A DNA stretch of 17,948 bases from an uncultured Clostridia bacterium (GTDB taxonomy: Bacteria > Bacillota > Clostridia > Oscillospirales > Acutalibacteraceae): NCBI GenBank assembly GCA_946628455.1, contig CAMOWP010000022.1, positions 1 to 17,948 on the forward strand. The letters run 5' to 3'. The stretch's first letter is position 1; each line of letters opens with the position of its first letter. The notes below the pieces were generated by a model. The model searched no databases. It saw only the letters and a list, made by a program, of their open reading frames with translations, and had not been told where the DNA came from. The position numbers and the translations under genes are program-made. Below, in pieces: positions 1 to 6,080 of this stretch.

Positions 1-75
1 CTGGTGTAGCTCAGTTGGTAGAGCAGCTGATTTGTAATCAGCAGGTCAGGGGTTCGAGTCCGTTCACCAGCTCCA
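1..75 (+). tRNA. tRNA-Thr (anticodon UGU), first base outside window
   Basis: This tRNA decodes ACA. The acceptor 3' strand CACCAGC (65-71) needs GCTGGTG on the 5' side. The window opens at CTGGTG, so only the first G is cut off. The anticodon stem GCTGA/TCAGC (26-30/38-42) encloses a seven-base loop with TGT at 33-35. The discriminator is T72 and the CCA (73-75) is encoded. The T-loop is TTCGAGT. The T-stem (48-52/60-64) contains a G50-G62 mismatch and a G-T pair, which is slightly irregular. It lies 6 bp before tRNA-Tyr and is probably co-transcribed with it. Confidence 0.97.
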
Positions 76-81
76 TAATAT

Positions 82-166
82 GGAAGAGTTCCCGAGCGGC
101 CAAAGGGATCAGACTGTAAATCTGACGTCAACGACTTCGGTGGTTCGAATCCACCCTCTTCCACCA
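82..166 (+). tRNA. tRNA-Tyr (anticodon GUA)
   Basis: This is a class II tRNA with a long variable arm. The acceptor stem is GGAAGAG (82-88) with CTCTTCC (156-162), then discriminator A163 and an encoded CCA at 164-166. The anticodon stem TCAGA/TCTGA encloses loop CTGTAAA, giving anticodon GTA. The T-loop TTCGAAT is canonical. It follows tRNA-Thr after a 6-bp spacer, and a terminator hairpin follows 6 bp later. Confidence 0.97.
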
Positions 167-172
167 GAGTTG

Positions 173-226
173 AGGAATCCGAAATTTGTCATCAGTAATG
201 AGACAATCGGGTTCCTTTACTTTTTA
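173..226 (+). terminator. Terminator of the tRNA-Thr/tRNA-Tyr transcript
   Basis: The arms AGGAATCCGA (173-182) and TCGGGTTCCT (207-216) pair over 10 bp with one T-G wobble. A second helix inside them, TGTC/GACA (187-190/202-205), extends the hairpin. A T-rich tract (215-225) follows. The position just after tRNA-Tyr fits termination of the tRNA operon. Confidence 0.7.
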
Positions 227-240
227 GGTCAATTCAATTA

Positions 241-273
241 GGGCAGAGGTTTTCATCCCTCTGCCCTGTTTTT
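241..273 (+). terminator. Second, stronger hairpin terminator after the tRNA genes
   Basis: GGGCAGAGG (241-249) and CCTCTGCCC (258-266) form a perfect 9-bp stem with an 8-nt loop, followed by TGTTTTT (267-273). On the + strand it backs up the tRNA terminator. On the minus strand it would lie right after the stop codon of the 52-residue ORF, but the minus-side tail is only weakly U-rich, so bidirectional use is possible but less certain. Confidence 0.75.
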
Positions 274-432
274 CTATTCTGTTGCTTTCGTGTGATTAAA
301 ATATTCTTCAATAGTCGGAAACATAACCTGAGCAAATGATTTCATTATATCATCCGGAACCTTTGTAATATAGATATCTGAATTTTCTTCTGAAATCATT
401 TTCATTTCGGGTTGCTCATAACACTTTGCCAT
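274..432 (-). CDS. Small hypothetical protein, 52 aa
   Basis: No function is recognised. The ORF opens with ATG at 432 and ends with TAG at 274-276. An in-frame TAG lies four codons upstream of the ATG, so this is the longest possible ORF. AGGG lies about 8 nt before the ATG as a modest ribosome-binding site. The protein starts MAKCYEQPEMKMISEENSDI and ends in EEYFNHTKATE. It is acidic, soluble-looking and has no signal peptide or membrane segment. The opening YEQPEMKMI...DI resembles the style of short clostridial ORFs beginning K-Y-x-x-P-E-M, many of unknown function; that likeness is from memory. A promoter-like site lies about 255 bp upstream, but a strong terminator sits between them. 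It could also be the remnant of a longer gene. Confidence 0.45.
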   Translation of the reverse strand: MAKCYEQPEMKMISEENSDIYITKVPDDIMKSFAQVMFPTIEEYFNHTKATE

Positions 433-612
433 AAGGCAACCCTAACTTTATTTAATCATATATCACCATCCTATTCTTCGTTTGTAGATAAAGGAAAATA
501 AAACAATGAAAGATGTGCAAGAATTAATAAAAAAGTGGGGTGAAATGCACTCAAATTCTAATAATGGTTTAACATTGAAAATCCTTTTCTGTTTGTTCAG
601 GGTTTCTAATAC

Positions 613-651
613 AAAAAAAACGCCGAGCGGAGCTTTCGCCCCGTCCGACGT
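613..651 (-). terminator. Strong intrinsic terminator (GAAA tetraloop)
   Basis: On the minus strand ACGTCGGAC-GGGGC-GAAA-GCTCC-GCTCGGCGT folds into one long stem with a single A-C mismatch, followed by TTTTTTTT (620-613). A T-run also flanks it on the + strand, but the stem is poorer in that orientation. It lies about 185 nt past the stop codon of the transglutaminase-like gene and may be the end of operon A, since I see no strong terminator at 720-833. That stretch is mostly A/T homopolymer runs with only weak short hairpins. Confidence 0.75.
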
Positions 652-681
652 TTTTTTGACTTTCGTCCGATGAAAATGAGT
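613..681 (-). ncRNA. Candidate short RNA (about 70 nt) ending at an intrinsic terminator
   Basis: A promoter-like TGCTATAAT (688-696) would start transcription near 681. The RNA would then contain a small GAC-GAAA-GTC hairpin and, from 651 to 620, a 14-bp stem with one A-C mismatch, capped by a GAAA tetraloop and followed by eight U. Read on the minus strand the stem uses G-U wobbles where the plus strand would have mismatches, which supports minus-strand transcription. It could be a stand-alone small RNA, or an attenuated leader for the 52-residue ORF at 274-432. I could not match it to a riboswitch class. Stretch 433-612 holds nothing else convincing apart from a three-codon ORF (ATG at 459) behind an AGGATGG-like site. 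Confidence 0.4.
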
Positions 682-687
682 ATAGTC

Positions 688-720
688 ATTATAGCACGGC
701 GAAATGGTGAAATTTGTCAA
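688..720 (-). promoter_or_regulatory. Extended -10 promoter candidate
   Basis: On the minus strand TGCTATAAT gives a perfect TATAAT (693-688) with the TG of an extended -10. TTGACA is present at 720-715 but the 21-nt gap is too long for a standard -35, so the extended -10 probably carries the activity. Transcription would run directly into the terminator hairpin at 651-613. Confidence 0.45.
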
Positions 721-833
721 AAAATGTAGAAAACCGAAAAATTTTTTAAAACTTTTTTAATTTTTTTTAAAATCACCGCGCTTTACTCAAGCATAGTGAG
801 TTGCAATGCTGCTTATTCGCAAGCGTGGCAGGA

Positions 834-2132
834 TTATTTACACGCAGGATAATGGCCCTCAATGCTCTTTAAATCCTTTGAGCGGTAATCCTTTTTCATC
901 TGAGAATCGGTTAAAAGGTAAAAGCCTCTTTTTGCGTCCAGATGGCGGTAGCCGTTTTCCGTTTCAACAACGCACCAGCAGTGGGCGTTATCGGAATACT
1001 TTGTGCTGTGGGCATATGAGTAATATGACTTATGGCCTGCGCGCTCAAGAAGAGTTTTCAGCAGTGAGGCATAGCTCAGGCAGTTGCCTCTCTTTCTTTT
1101 TATTGCGTTTGAAGCAAGCGAATCCTCGTTAGCCTCTACCTTATCAACGTTATTAAGCTGTCTGTAATTGCTTGACTTTGAATAAGTCATATTATATTTA
1201 ACGTAGTCAAAGCAGGTTTTTATGCTGTTTCCGCGTTCAAAAATCAAATCGTCAAGGAATACGGTATAGTTATCCTTGTTAACCTTTGCGCGGGAAATAT
1301 TGCTCTTGTTTTTAATAACTCTGTTATAAACGAAGCCTGTTTCGCCCTTGTACTCAACCTTGTACCAGTGGCCGCTCTTTTTGATAAGCTTAACGTACTT
1401 ATTCTTCTTAACGCCTCTGAGCTTTTCGGAAGCAAATTTTGCTTCGGACATAACGCTGCCTGCCGCGTCGGTTTTAACATAACGGTAAACGTATTCTGAC
1501 TTAACGGAGCTGTAATCGCCGTAAATCTTCTTGCCGTTATAAGTTTTATACGCTCTTACCTTGAAATAATACTTTTTCTTCTTGTTCTTCAGCTTTTTTA
1601 CTGTGTACTTGTTCTTTGCGGTATCGCCGAGCTTTTTGTACTTTCCGTTTTTGCTTGTTGCCATATAAACTGTAAAGCCGTCGGCAGGGGTCTGCTTTTT
1701 GATTTTAACGGTTGCCTTCTGCTTTGCGGTTTTAACTGATGAAATAACAGCCTTTGCGGGAAGGGTGAGCCTTGCAACGCTGTTGCTGAGAACGGATTCT
1801 CCCGCAGAGTTATATGCGCTTACCTTGAAGGTATACTCCGTGGCGCTTTTAAGCGATTTCACCTTGCTTTCGGTTACGGTTGCCGCAACGCTTTTTATGC
1901 TCTCATAGCTTTTCGTGTTGGCATTATACTGATAAAGCTTATAGCCTTCTGCATTTTCAACAGCAGCCCATTTCAGTGAAACTGAGGTGCTTGTTACAGC
2001 AGAAGCGCTGAGCGACGGAGCTGCGGGCACAGCCTGCAGAGGAGCCGCCTCCTCTGCAAACGCCGTTAATGCGCCGAAGCTCATTAAAACTGAAATAATT
2101 GCCGCGATTAAAAGTGATATTGTTCTTTTCAT
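834..2132 (-). CDS. Secreted FN3 / SH3-like / transglutaminase-like protein
   Basis: This is a 432-residue exported protein. Residues 1-26 are a Sec signal peptide ending in LTAFA. Residues 36-124 are a fibronectin type III domain. Residues 126-213 are a Lys-rich FN3-like module (YYFKVRAYKTYNGKKIYGDYS) like the C-termini of the neighbouring operons' proteins. Residues 215-274 resemble a bacterial SH3 domain (GHWYKVEYKGETGFVYNRVI). Residues 297-415 form a transglutaminase-like papain-fold domain with a plausible triad: Cys351 in RGNCLSYASLL, His384 in NAHCWCVVE and Asp399 in YRHLDAKRG. Such domains act as proteases, peptidoglycan-linked amidases or cross-linking enzymes; which one is unknown here. 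It is the last gene of operon A, 11 bp after the lipoprotein gene, with AGGAGG 7 nt before the ATG. Domain calls rest on motif reading only. Confidence 0.88.
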   Translation of the reverse strand: MKRTISLLIAAIISVLMSFGALTAFAEEAAPLQAVPAAPSLSASAVTSTSVSLKWAAVENAEGYKLYQYNANTKSYESIKSVAATVTESKVKSLKSATEYTFKVSAYNSAGESVLSNSVARLTLPAKAVISSVKTAKQKATVKIKKQTPADGFTVYMATSKNGKYKKLGDTAKNKYTVKKLKNKKKKYYFKVRAYKTYNGKKIYGDYSSVKSEYVYRYVKTDAAGSVMSEAKFASEKLRGVKKNKYVKLIKKSGHWYKVEYKGETGFVYNRVIKNKSNISRAKVNKDNYTVFLDDLIFERGNSIKTCFDYVKYNMTYSKSSNYRQLNNVDKVEANEDSLASNAIKRKRGNCLSYASLLKTLLERAGHKSYYSYAHSTKYSDNAHCWCVVETENGYRHLDAKRGFYLLTDSQMKKDYRSKDLKSIEGHYPACK

Positions 2133-2143
2133 TTTGTTACCTC

Positions 2144-2854
2144 CTATTTACCGAGTGTTGTTGACTGAAGCACAACCTCTTCAAGTTTTCCGTTTCCGTC
2201 GTCATACATCATAATGCGTACGCCGTTTTTCTTTGCTGTGTAAATTCCGTCGTCATCCTTGAAGCTTACGCCGAACTTGCTTTTGGCTGTTTTGATGCTG
2301 TCTCCGATTTTAACGCCGTTAGTCAGCTTTCCGCTGAGCATATCTATTTCATAAATATATTCCGTTGAGCTCTTGCTCTTTTTGAAGCAGGTTACCGTTG
2401 TGCTGCCGAAGGTGTACGAAACATCGTAACCGCTTTTGCCGAGGCAGCTTGAGGAAACCTCGGGCTCGCCGTCCGCAAGCTTTTTCATTTTTTTGGTCAT
2501 TTCGGAGTCAGGAGCAAAGGTTACGCCTTTAAGCTTACAGCCTACTCCCGCGGCGCTCTTCTTTTCGGTTGTGGTTTCCTTCTTCGTGGTGGCTTCCTTC
2601 TTCGTGGTGGTTTCCTTTGTAGTGGACTCAGTTGTTGTTACGGTTGTGGTCTGAGTTGTTTTCCCGGTTGTCGCTTCCGTTTTCTTTTCGGTAGTAGTCT
2701 GCGTTGTTTCAGGCTCAGTTTCAGCCTGCGTGGTTGACTGAGTTGTTACAACGGTTACAGCCTCCTGTGCCTCGGGCGCCTGACTGCGCGAGCAGCCTGC
2801 CGCCGCGCCTGCCGCAATTGCAACTGCACAAAAAATTACAAGTAGTTTCTTCAT
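2144..2854 (-). CDS. Thr-rich lipoprotein of unknown function
   Basis: This 236-residue protein has a type II signal peptide: a positively charged start, a hydrophobic core and lipobox AAGC, with Cys21 as the lipidated residue. Residues 33-99 are a Thr/Glu/Lys-rich linker, probably an extended spacer through the wall. Residues 103-236 form a compact domain with three Cys (106, 137, 156) and a motif NGVKIGDSIKTAKSKFG (179-195), reminiscent of the G-[VI]-x-x-G-D-S...A...FG pattern of small secreted domains of the BLIP/SmpA type. That resemblance is tentative. Its start shares one base with the stop of the preceding gene (TAATG) and GGAG lies just upstream, so translation is likely coupled. It is cotranscribed with the MBOAT and DHHW genes and may be a surface partner of that acylation module. 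Confidence 0.85.
   Translation of the reverse strand: MKKLLVIFCAVAIAAGAAAGCSRSQAPEAQEAVTVVTTQSTTQAETEPETTQTTTEKKTEATTGKTTQTTTVTTTESTTKETTTKKEATTKKETTTEKKSAAGVGCKLKGVTFAPDSEMTKKMKKLADGEPEVSSSCLGKSGYDVSYTFGSTTVTCFKKSKSSTEYIYEIDMLSGKLTNGVKIGDSIKTAKSKFGVSFKDDDGIYTAKKNGVRIMMYDDGNGKLEEVVLQSTTLGK
2555..2746 (-). repeat. Low-complexity Thr/Glu/Lys codon repeats in the lipoprotein linker
   Basis: The DNA encoding residues 37-100 is built of short ACA/ACC/GAA/AAG-type repeats, including a near-tandem 18-bp unit around 2576-2612 (encoding TTTKKEATTKKE-like sequence). Such a tract is prone to slippage in multiples of three, which would change linker length without breaking the frame. Confidence 0.7.
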
Positions 2855-4323
2855 TAATCTTCTCCTTCTTCATTGATTATTATTTTATTTAACTCTCCCG
2901 TTGAAGCTCCGTTTACTATGATTTCAACGCTGTAGCTTCCTTCGGGAACCTCATTAAAATACGATGACATAAAATATCCGCTCTCTGAGCTCTCGTTTCT
3001 GACGGGCAACGCCTTGTAATAATAAGAATGCGCGCCGTCCGAGAGCTTAACGGTTATGCCTGAGCCATTTTCAGTCAGCCGTTCATCAAGCGTTCCGCGA
3101 ATTTCGTAATAAGCAAAATCGCTTATGATTTCAGCTGTGTTGAGCGGACTTTTTACTGTTTTATCAGCATAAACAGCCTGGGTGCTTTTTGCTTCAATAA
3201 GCTGCGGGCTGTCCGTTATATAATTCAGATTTCTCTCCGCAATTTCAAGGATAAGGTAATCTGCGTTTTCTATACTGTGTCTGTAGGAATTGAAAACGCC
3301 GTTTGAAATAACGAACTCACAGCTTCTGAAATTATCAATAAAATACGGCATAAGCGCTCTTGCAAACGAATCGCGAAGGATAATAACCGAGCCCGATTCT
3401 TTTCTGTTCTTCGTTTTGATATCCTGAATTTTGTTATCGCGGTCATCGGTTATATACTCAAGATATTCTGGCGGAGTAAAGCGGCTTTGCTCGCGCCTTA
3501 TTCCGATTTCAAAATTCTTCGCAACGCTGCTGTTGAGCTCTGAAACATACTGATAATCGCTGACAGGCTTTTTATCGGGATAAAGCAAATCAGTCAAATC
3601 CCCTTCCCAGCAATACTTTTTTGTGAATTCAAGCTCGTCATACGCCTTGTAGTTTTCTTTTCCGATACCCTGCATAATGCTGCGGTAAGCGCTCAGCGCA
3701 CCGAGATTATTCCAGTGAGTATCCGTTTTGTGATACATATCGGCGTTGCCGCGCAAGCCGTCCGTTAAATCTATAAAATATGCTCTGCCCGAGAGCTTTT
3801 CCTTAAGCCTTTCATAATTGCCCGGGCTCCCGGATTTTCTTATGTAATAAGGAAGCTCGTTTTTCAGCATACTGCTTTTATTCGGAGCAACCGTAAAGGC
3901 AAATTTCACTCCTCTGTCTGAGCAGTATTCGTCAATCGAATCAAGCACGCAGATAATATCGTTAAGCTCCTTTTCGCTCATAGTGTTGCTTGCGGTGCAG
4001 TCGTCAAGCTCCTCAGCCGAGAAAAGATAGCCGTTTTTTCCTGCAATCACATTTGAGGTTGTGCTTTTCAGCAAGCCCGACTGTATATGCGAGCTTGCGC
4101 CGATTATGCTGTTTCTGACCGGAAGCTGCTCGTTAACATACTTTTCAGTATCGCTGAAAAAGCCTGAGGAATTTCCTCTGTTATCAAGCAGCATTTCAGG
4201 CGAGAGATATTCGTTTATTTTCGGAATATCCTTTACGCTCATCCCGAGCGCCGCAGTGAAGCACAGCGGCGCGAAAAGCATAACTGCAAAAAGCGCTGTA
4301 ATTATTCTTTTTACTGTTTTCAT
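2854..4323 (-). CDS. AlgJ/AlgX-like (DHHW-type) acetyltransferase partner protein
   Basis: This 489-residue protein has an N-terminal membrane anchor or uncleaved signal (residues 7-27) and an extracytoplasmic SGNH-like domain. The signature motifs are KTDTHWNNLG (Asp201, His203) and LRDSFARALMPYF (Ser319), matching the Asp-x-His-Trp and Ser positions of AlgJ/AlgX-type O-acetyltransferases. A further beta-rich segment of about 100 residues (385-489) extends the C-terminus. In known systems such proteins receive the acyl group exported by an MBOAT protein and transfer it to a secreted polysaccharide. The MBOAT gene is 8 bp upstream, which supports the pairing strongly. The polymer acylated here is unknown. 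GGTGAG directly precedes the ATG. The stop TAA overlaps the next ATG by one base. Confidence 0.88.
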   Translation of the reverse strand: MKTVKRIITALFAVMLFAPLCFTAALGMSVKDIPKINEYLSPEMLLDNRGNSSGFFSDTEKYVNEQLPVRNSIIGASSHIQSGLLKSTTSNVIAGKNGYLFSAEELDDCTASNTMSEKELNDIICVLDSIDEYCSDRGVKFAFTVAPNKSSMLKNELPYYIRKSGSPGNYERLKEKLSGRAYFIDLTDGLRGNADMYHKTDTHWNNLGALSAYRSIMQGIGKENYKAYDELEFTKKYCWEGDLTDLLYPDKKPVSDYQYVSELNSSVAKNFEIGIRREQSRFTPPEYLEYITDDRDNKIQDIKTKNRKESGSVIILRDSFARALMPYFIDNFRSCEFVISNGVFNSYRHSIENADYLILEIAERNLNYITDSPQLIEAKSTQAVYADKTVKSPLNTAEIISDFAYYEIRGTLDERLTENGSGITVKLSDGAHSYYYKALPVRNESSESGYFMSSYFNEVPEGSYSVEIIVNGASTGELNKIIINEEGED

Positions 4324-4331
4324 ATCTCACC

Positions 4332-5735
4332 TCAGAACTGATTATAAATATTCGGCGAATAGCCGTTTGTTATCAGAAATACTGCAGACAGAGCAAACAG
4401 CGCCAGACATATAACGCCTTCGGCTGCGTCAAGTAGCTTTTTATTTTTTACTCTCCTTTTCAGCGCAGGCAGAACGGGAACCGAAAATGCAAGCGCCGCA
4501 ACAAGAGCGAGGACGGTTACGGGGTTAAAAAAAGTCAGGAATTTTACATCGCGCTGCCCCGTTAACGCCGCGCCGCCGACAAACAGCCTTTTCAGCAGAG
4601 CTCCCGCCTGGGAAATGCTATCCGCTCTGAACAGAACGAAGCTCAGGCAAACGACGGCGAGAGTGTAAATATGCGATAAAAATCGGGTGATTCTGTTCTT
4701 CGGGAGCCTTAGCAAATCCTCAATGATAATAAATGCGCCGTGTATCATTCCCCAGATTAAAAATGTAAAATTTGCTCCGTGCCATATTCCCGTAAGAAGA
4801 AATACCGCCGCTTTGTTAAGATACGTTCTTGCTCTTCCCCTTCTGTTTCCGCCGAGCGGGATATAAACATACTCCTTAAACCAGGTTGAAAGCGAGATGT
4901 GCCACCTGCGCCAGAACTCTTTAATTGAGCCCGATATAAACGGATAGTTAAAGTTTTCCCTGATTTTAAAGCCGAACATTGACGCCATACCGATTGCCAT
5001 ATCGCTGTAGCCTGAAAAGTCAAAATAAATCTGAAGCGAATAGCAAACCGCCGTTATCAGCACCGTCAGCGCTGAAAGTTCTTTAATCTCCTCTCCCGAA
5101 AGAGAATAGGTGTAATCAACGGCTCTTGAAAGAATATCCGCAATGAGCACCTTTTTTGCCAGCCCCGCGCAGAAGCGCTTTATGCCGTAATAAACGCCGT
5201 CCGCCGTTTGCTTTCTTTCAAGAATCTGCTTTTCAATTTCGTGGTACTTAACTATCGGCCCCGCTATCAGCTGCGGGAAAAAGCTTATGTAAAGCAGCAC
5301 GTTGAGGAAGCTTTTCTGCGGCTTTGTGTCGCCTCTGTAAACGTCAACAACATAGCTCATAATCTGAAACGTAAAAAACGAAATTCCTACCGGAAGCAGA
5401 ATGTGCGTTTCAAAGCTGCTTTTAAAAATTGCGCCTGCAATGCTTACGGTTAAATTAAGATACTTGAAAACAAAAAGTATGCCGACGTTGAATAATACCG
5501 AAAGCACAAGCAGCGCCTTTCTCTCTTTTTTGCGTCCGATGCCGAGCGCTATAAAGTAATTGACTATGACCGAAAGCAGCATAATAAGCACTGCCATTGG
5601 CTCGCCTACTGCGTAAAACACCACGCTCGCAGCCGCAAGAATTATATTTTTTGCCTTTGTTCCCCTTGCAAGAGTGTAAAGCGCAAGCACAGCGGGAAGA
5701 AAAGCGAAGATAAATAATACTGAACTGAATACCAT
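4332..5735 (-). CDS. MBOAT-family O-acyltransferase (AlgI/DltB-like)
   Basis: This 467-residue polytopic membrane protein has the expected family length and around ten or more hydrophobic segments. Family landmarks are FFPQLIAGPIVKYHEI (152-167), IYFDFSGYSDMAIGMA (236-251), EFWRRWHISLSTWFKEYVY (273-291) and LLTGIWHGANFTFLIWGMIH (313-332). His319 in the WHG motif is the conserved catalytic histidine of the family, with His279 also conserved. Members carry an acyl, usually acetyl, group across the membrane to modify a wall or capsule polymer. AlgI-type rather than DltB-type function is favoured by the adjoining AlgJ-like gene and the lack of dltA/dltC. It starts 11 bp after the 74-residue gene, with AGGAA upstream of the ATG. 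Confidence 0.93.
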   Translation of the reverse strand: MVFSSVLFIFAFLPAVLALYTLARGTKAKNIILAAASVVFYAVGEPMAVLIMLLSVIVNYFIALGIGRKKERKALLVLSVLFNVGILFVFKYLNLTVSIAGAIFKSSFETHILLPVGISFFTFQIMSYVVDVYRGDTKPQKSFLNVLLYISFFPQLIAGPIVKYHEIEKQILERKQTADGVYYGIKRFCAGLAKKVLIADILSRAVDYTYSLSGEEIKELSALTVLITAVCYSLQIYFDFSGYSDMAIGMASMFGFKIRENFNYPFISGSIKEFWRRWHISLSTWFKEYVYIPLGGNRRGRARTYLNKAAVFLLTGIWHGANFTFLIWGMIHGAFIIIEDLLRLPKNRITRFLSHIYTLAVVCLSFVLFRADSISQAGALLKRLFVGGAALTGQRDVKFLTFFNPVTVLALVAALAFSVPVLPALKRRVKNKKLLDAAEGVICLALFALSAVFLITNGYSPNIYNQF

Positions 5736-5746
5736 TTTGCCGTTCC

Positions 5747-5971
5747 TTACTTGTCTGCCATTTCAAACAGGCTTTCATACTTATCCTTAACGTCGCTGAG
5801 CTGCCTTTCAAACCTGTATTTTTCTGTTTTCACGGTCTGAACAGCTGAATTTACCGCCGTACCCTCAGGAAAATACCTTTTGCAGAATTGCCTGTCAGTC
5901 ATTATCCTTCCTGCGCCGATAAGGGTTATTGCCGCAACTGCGATAATTATTATTCGTTTAACTGTTTTCAT
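5747..5971 (-). CDS. Small single-pass membrane protein, first gene of operon A
   Basis: This is a 74-residue protein of unknown function. Residues 6-22 (RIIIIAVAAITLIGAG) are one membrane segment after a basic start. The remaining 50 residues are charged, and residues 48-72 look able to form a short coiled coil. The start is ATG with GGAGTG 7 nt upstream, and an in-frame TAA lies six codons before it, so no longer form exists. It opens the operon right after the shared promoter element and 11 bp before the MBOAT gene, so an accessory role in the acylation complex is plausible but not shown. Unlike operons B and C, this operon has no micropeptide in its leader. Confidence 0.75.
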   Translation of the reverse strand: MKTVKRIIIIAVAAITLIGAGRIMTDRQFCKRYFPEGTAVNSAVQTVKTEKYRFERQLSDVKDKYESLFEMADK

Positions 5972-6002
5972 AATTTCACTCCATTAAAATGATTCTATTA
6001 TT

Positions 6003-6049
6003 CCCTTCATATAGTAGTGTCGCTAAATCAAAAATATGTCGCAAAAAAA
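6003..6049 (-). promoter_or_regulatory. Shared 47-bp promoter element, copy A
   Basis: This copy lies 32 bp before the start of the 74-residue gene. On the minus strand it reads TTTTTTTGCGACATATTT, a 13-nt spacer, then ACTACTATATGAAGGG. It is identical to copy B (9067-9113) over 47-48 bp and matches copy C (12376-12422) in two blocks only. Its T7 tract is also the U-tract of the preceding gene's terminator. The conserved blocks are consistent with -35 and -10 regions, possibly of an ECF sigma factor. Confidence 0.7.
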
Positions 6050-6076
6050 TTAAAAGCGGTCCCTGACCGCTTTTAA
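6043..6076 (-). terminator. Terminator of operon B
   Basis: TTAAAAGCGGTC and GACCGCTTTTAA (6050-6061/6065-6076) form a perfect 12-bp stem with a 3-nt loop, followed on the minus strand by TTTTTTT (6049-6043). It begins 4 bp after the stop codon of the 933-residue protein. The U-tract merges into promoter copy A. Confidence 0.9.
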
Positions 6077-6080
6077 TTTT

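Noticed and set aside
1..273. tRNA-associated integrative element / att site
   Set aside because: No integrase, excisionase or second copy of a tRNA 3' end is visible in the window; the tRNA pair looks like an ordinary chromosomal tRNA operon.
448..459. Three-codon ORF (ATG ATT AAA TAA) behind an AGGATGG-like site
   Set aside because: It is too short to support on sequence alone; it is recorded only in case the 52-residue ORF proves to have a regulated leader.
613..696. Guanidine-II (mini-ykkC) or other known riboswitch
   Set aside because: GGACGA and GGACGG occur, but ACGR is not in a hairpin loop flanked by pairing arms; both loops are GAAA. No T-box, SAM or c-di-GMP signature was found either.
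463..720. 85-codon minus-strand ORF
   Set aside because: It runs through the -10 promoter and the GAAA-loop terminator; its composition is that of translated hairpin and AT-rich DNA, and it has no convincing ribosome-binding site.
806..1132. 108-codon plus-strand ORF
   Set aside because: It is antisense to the 3' end of the transglutaminase-like gene, whose catalytic motifs are clear.
2554..2854. Plus-strand Val/Ser-rich ORFs opposite the lipoprotein gene
   Set aside because: They are the antisense reading of the Thr/Lys/Glu codon repeats and have no start signals.
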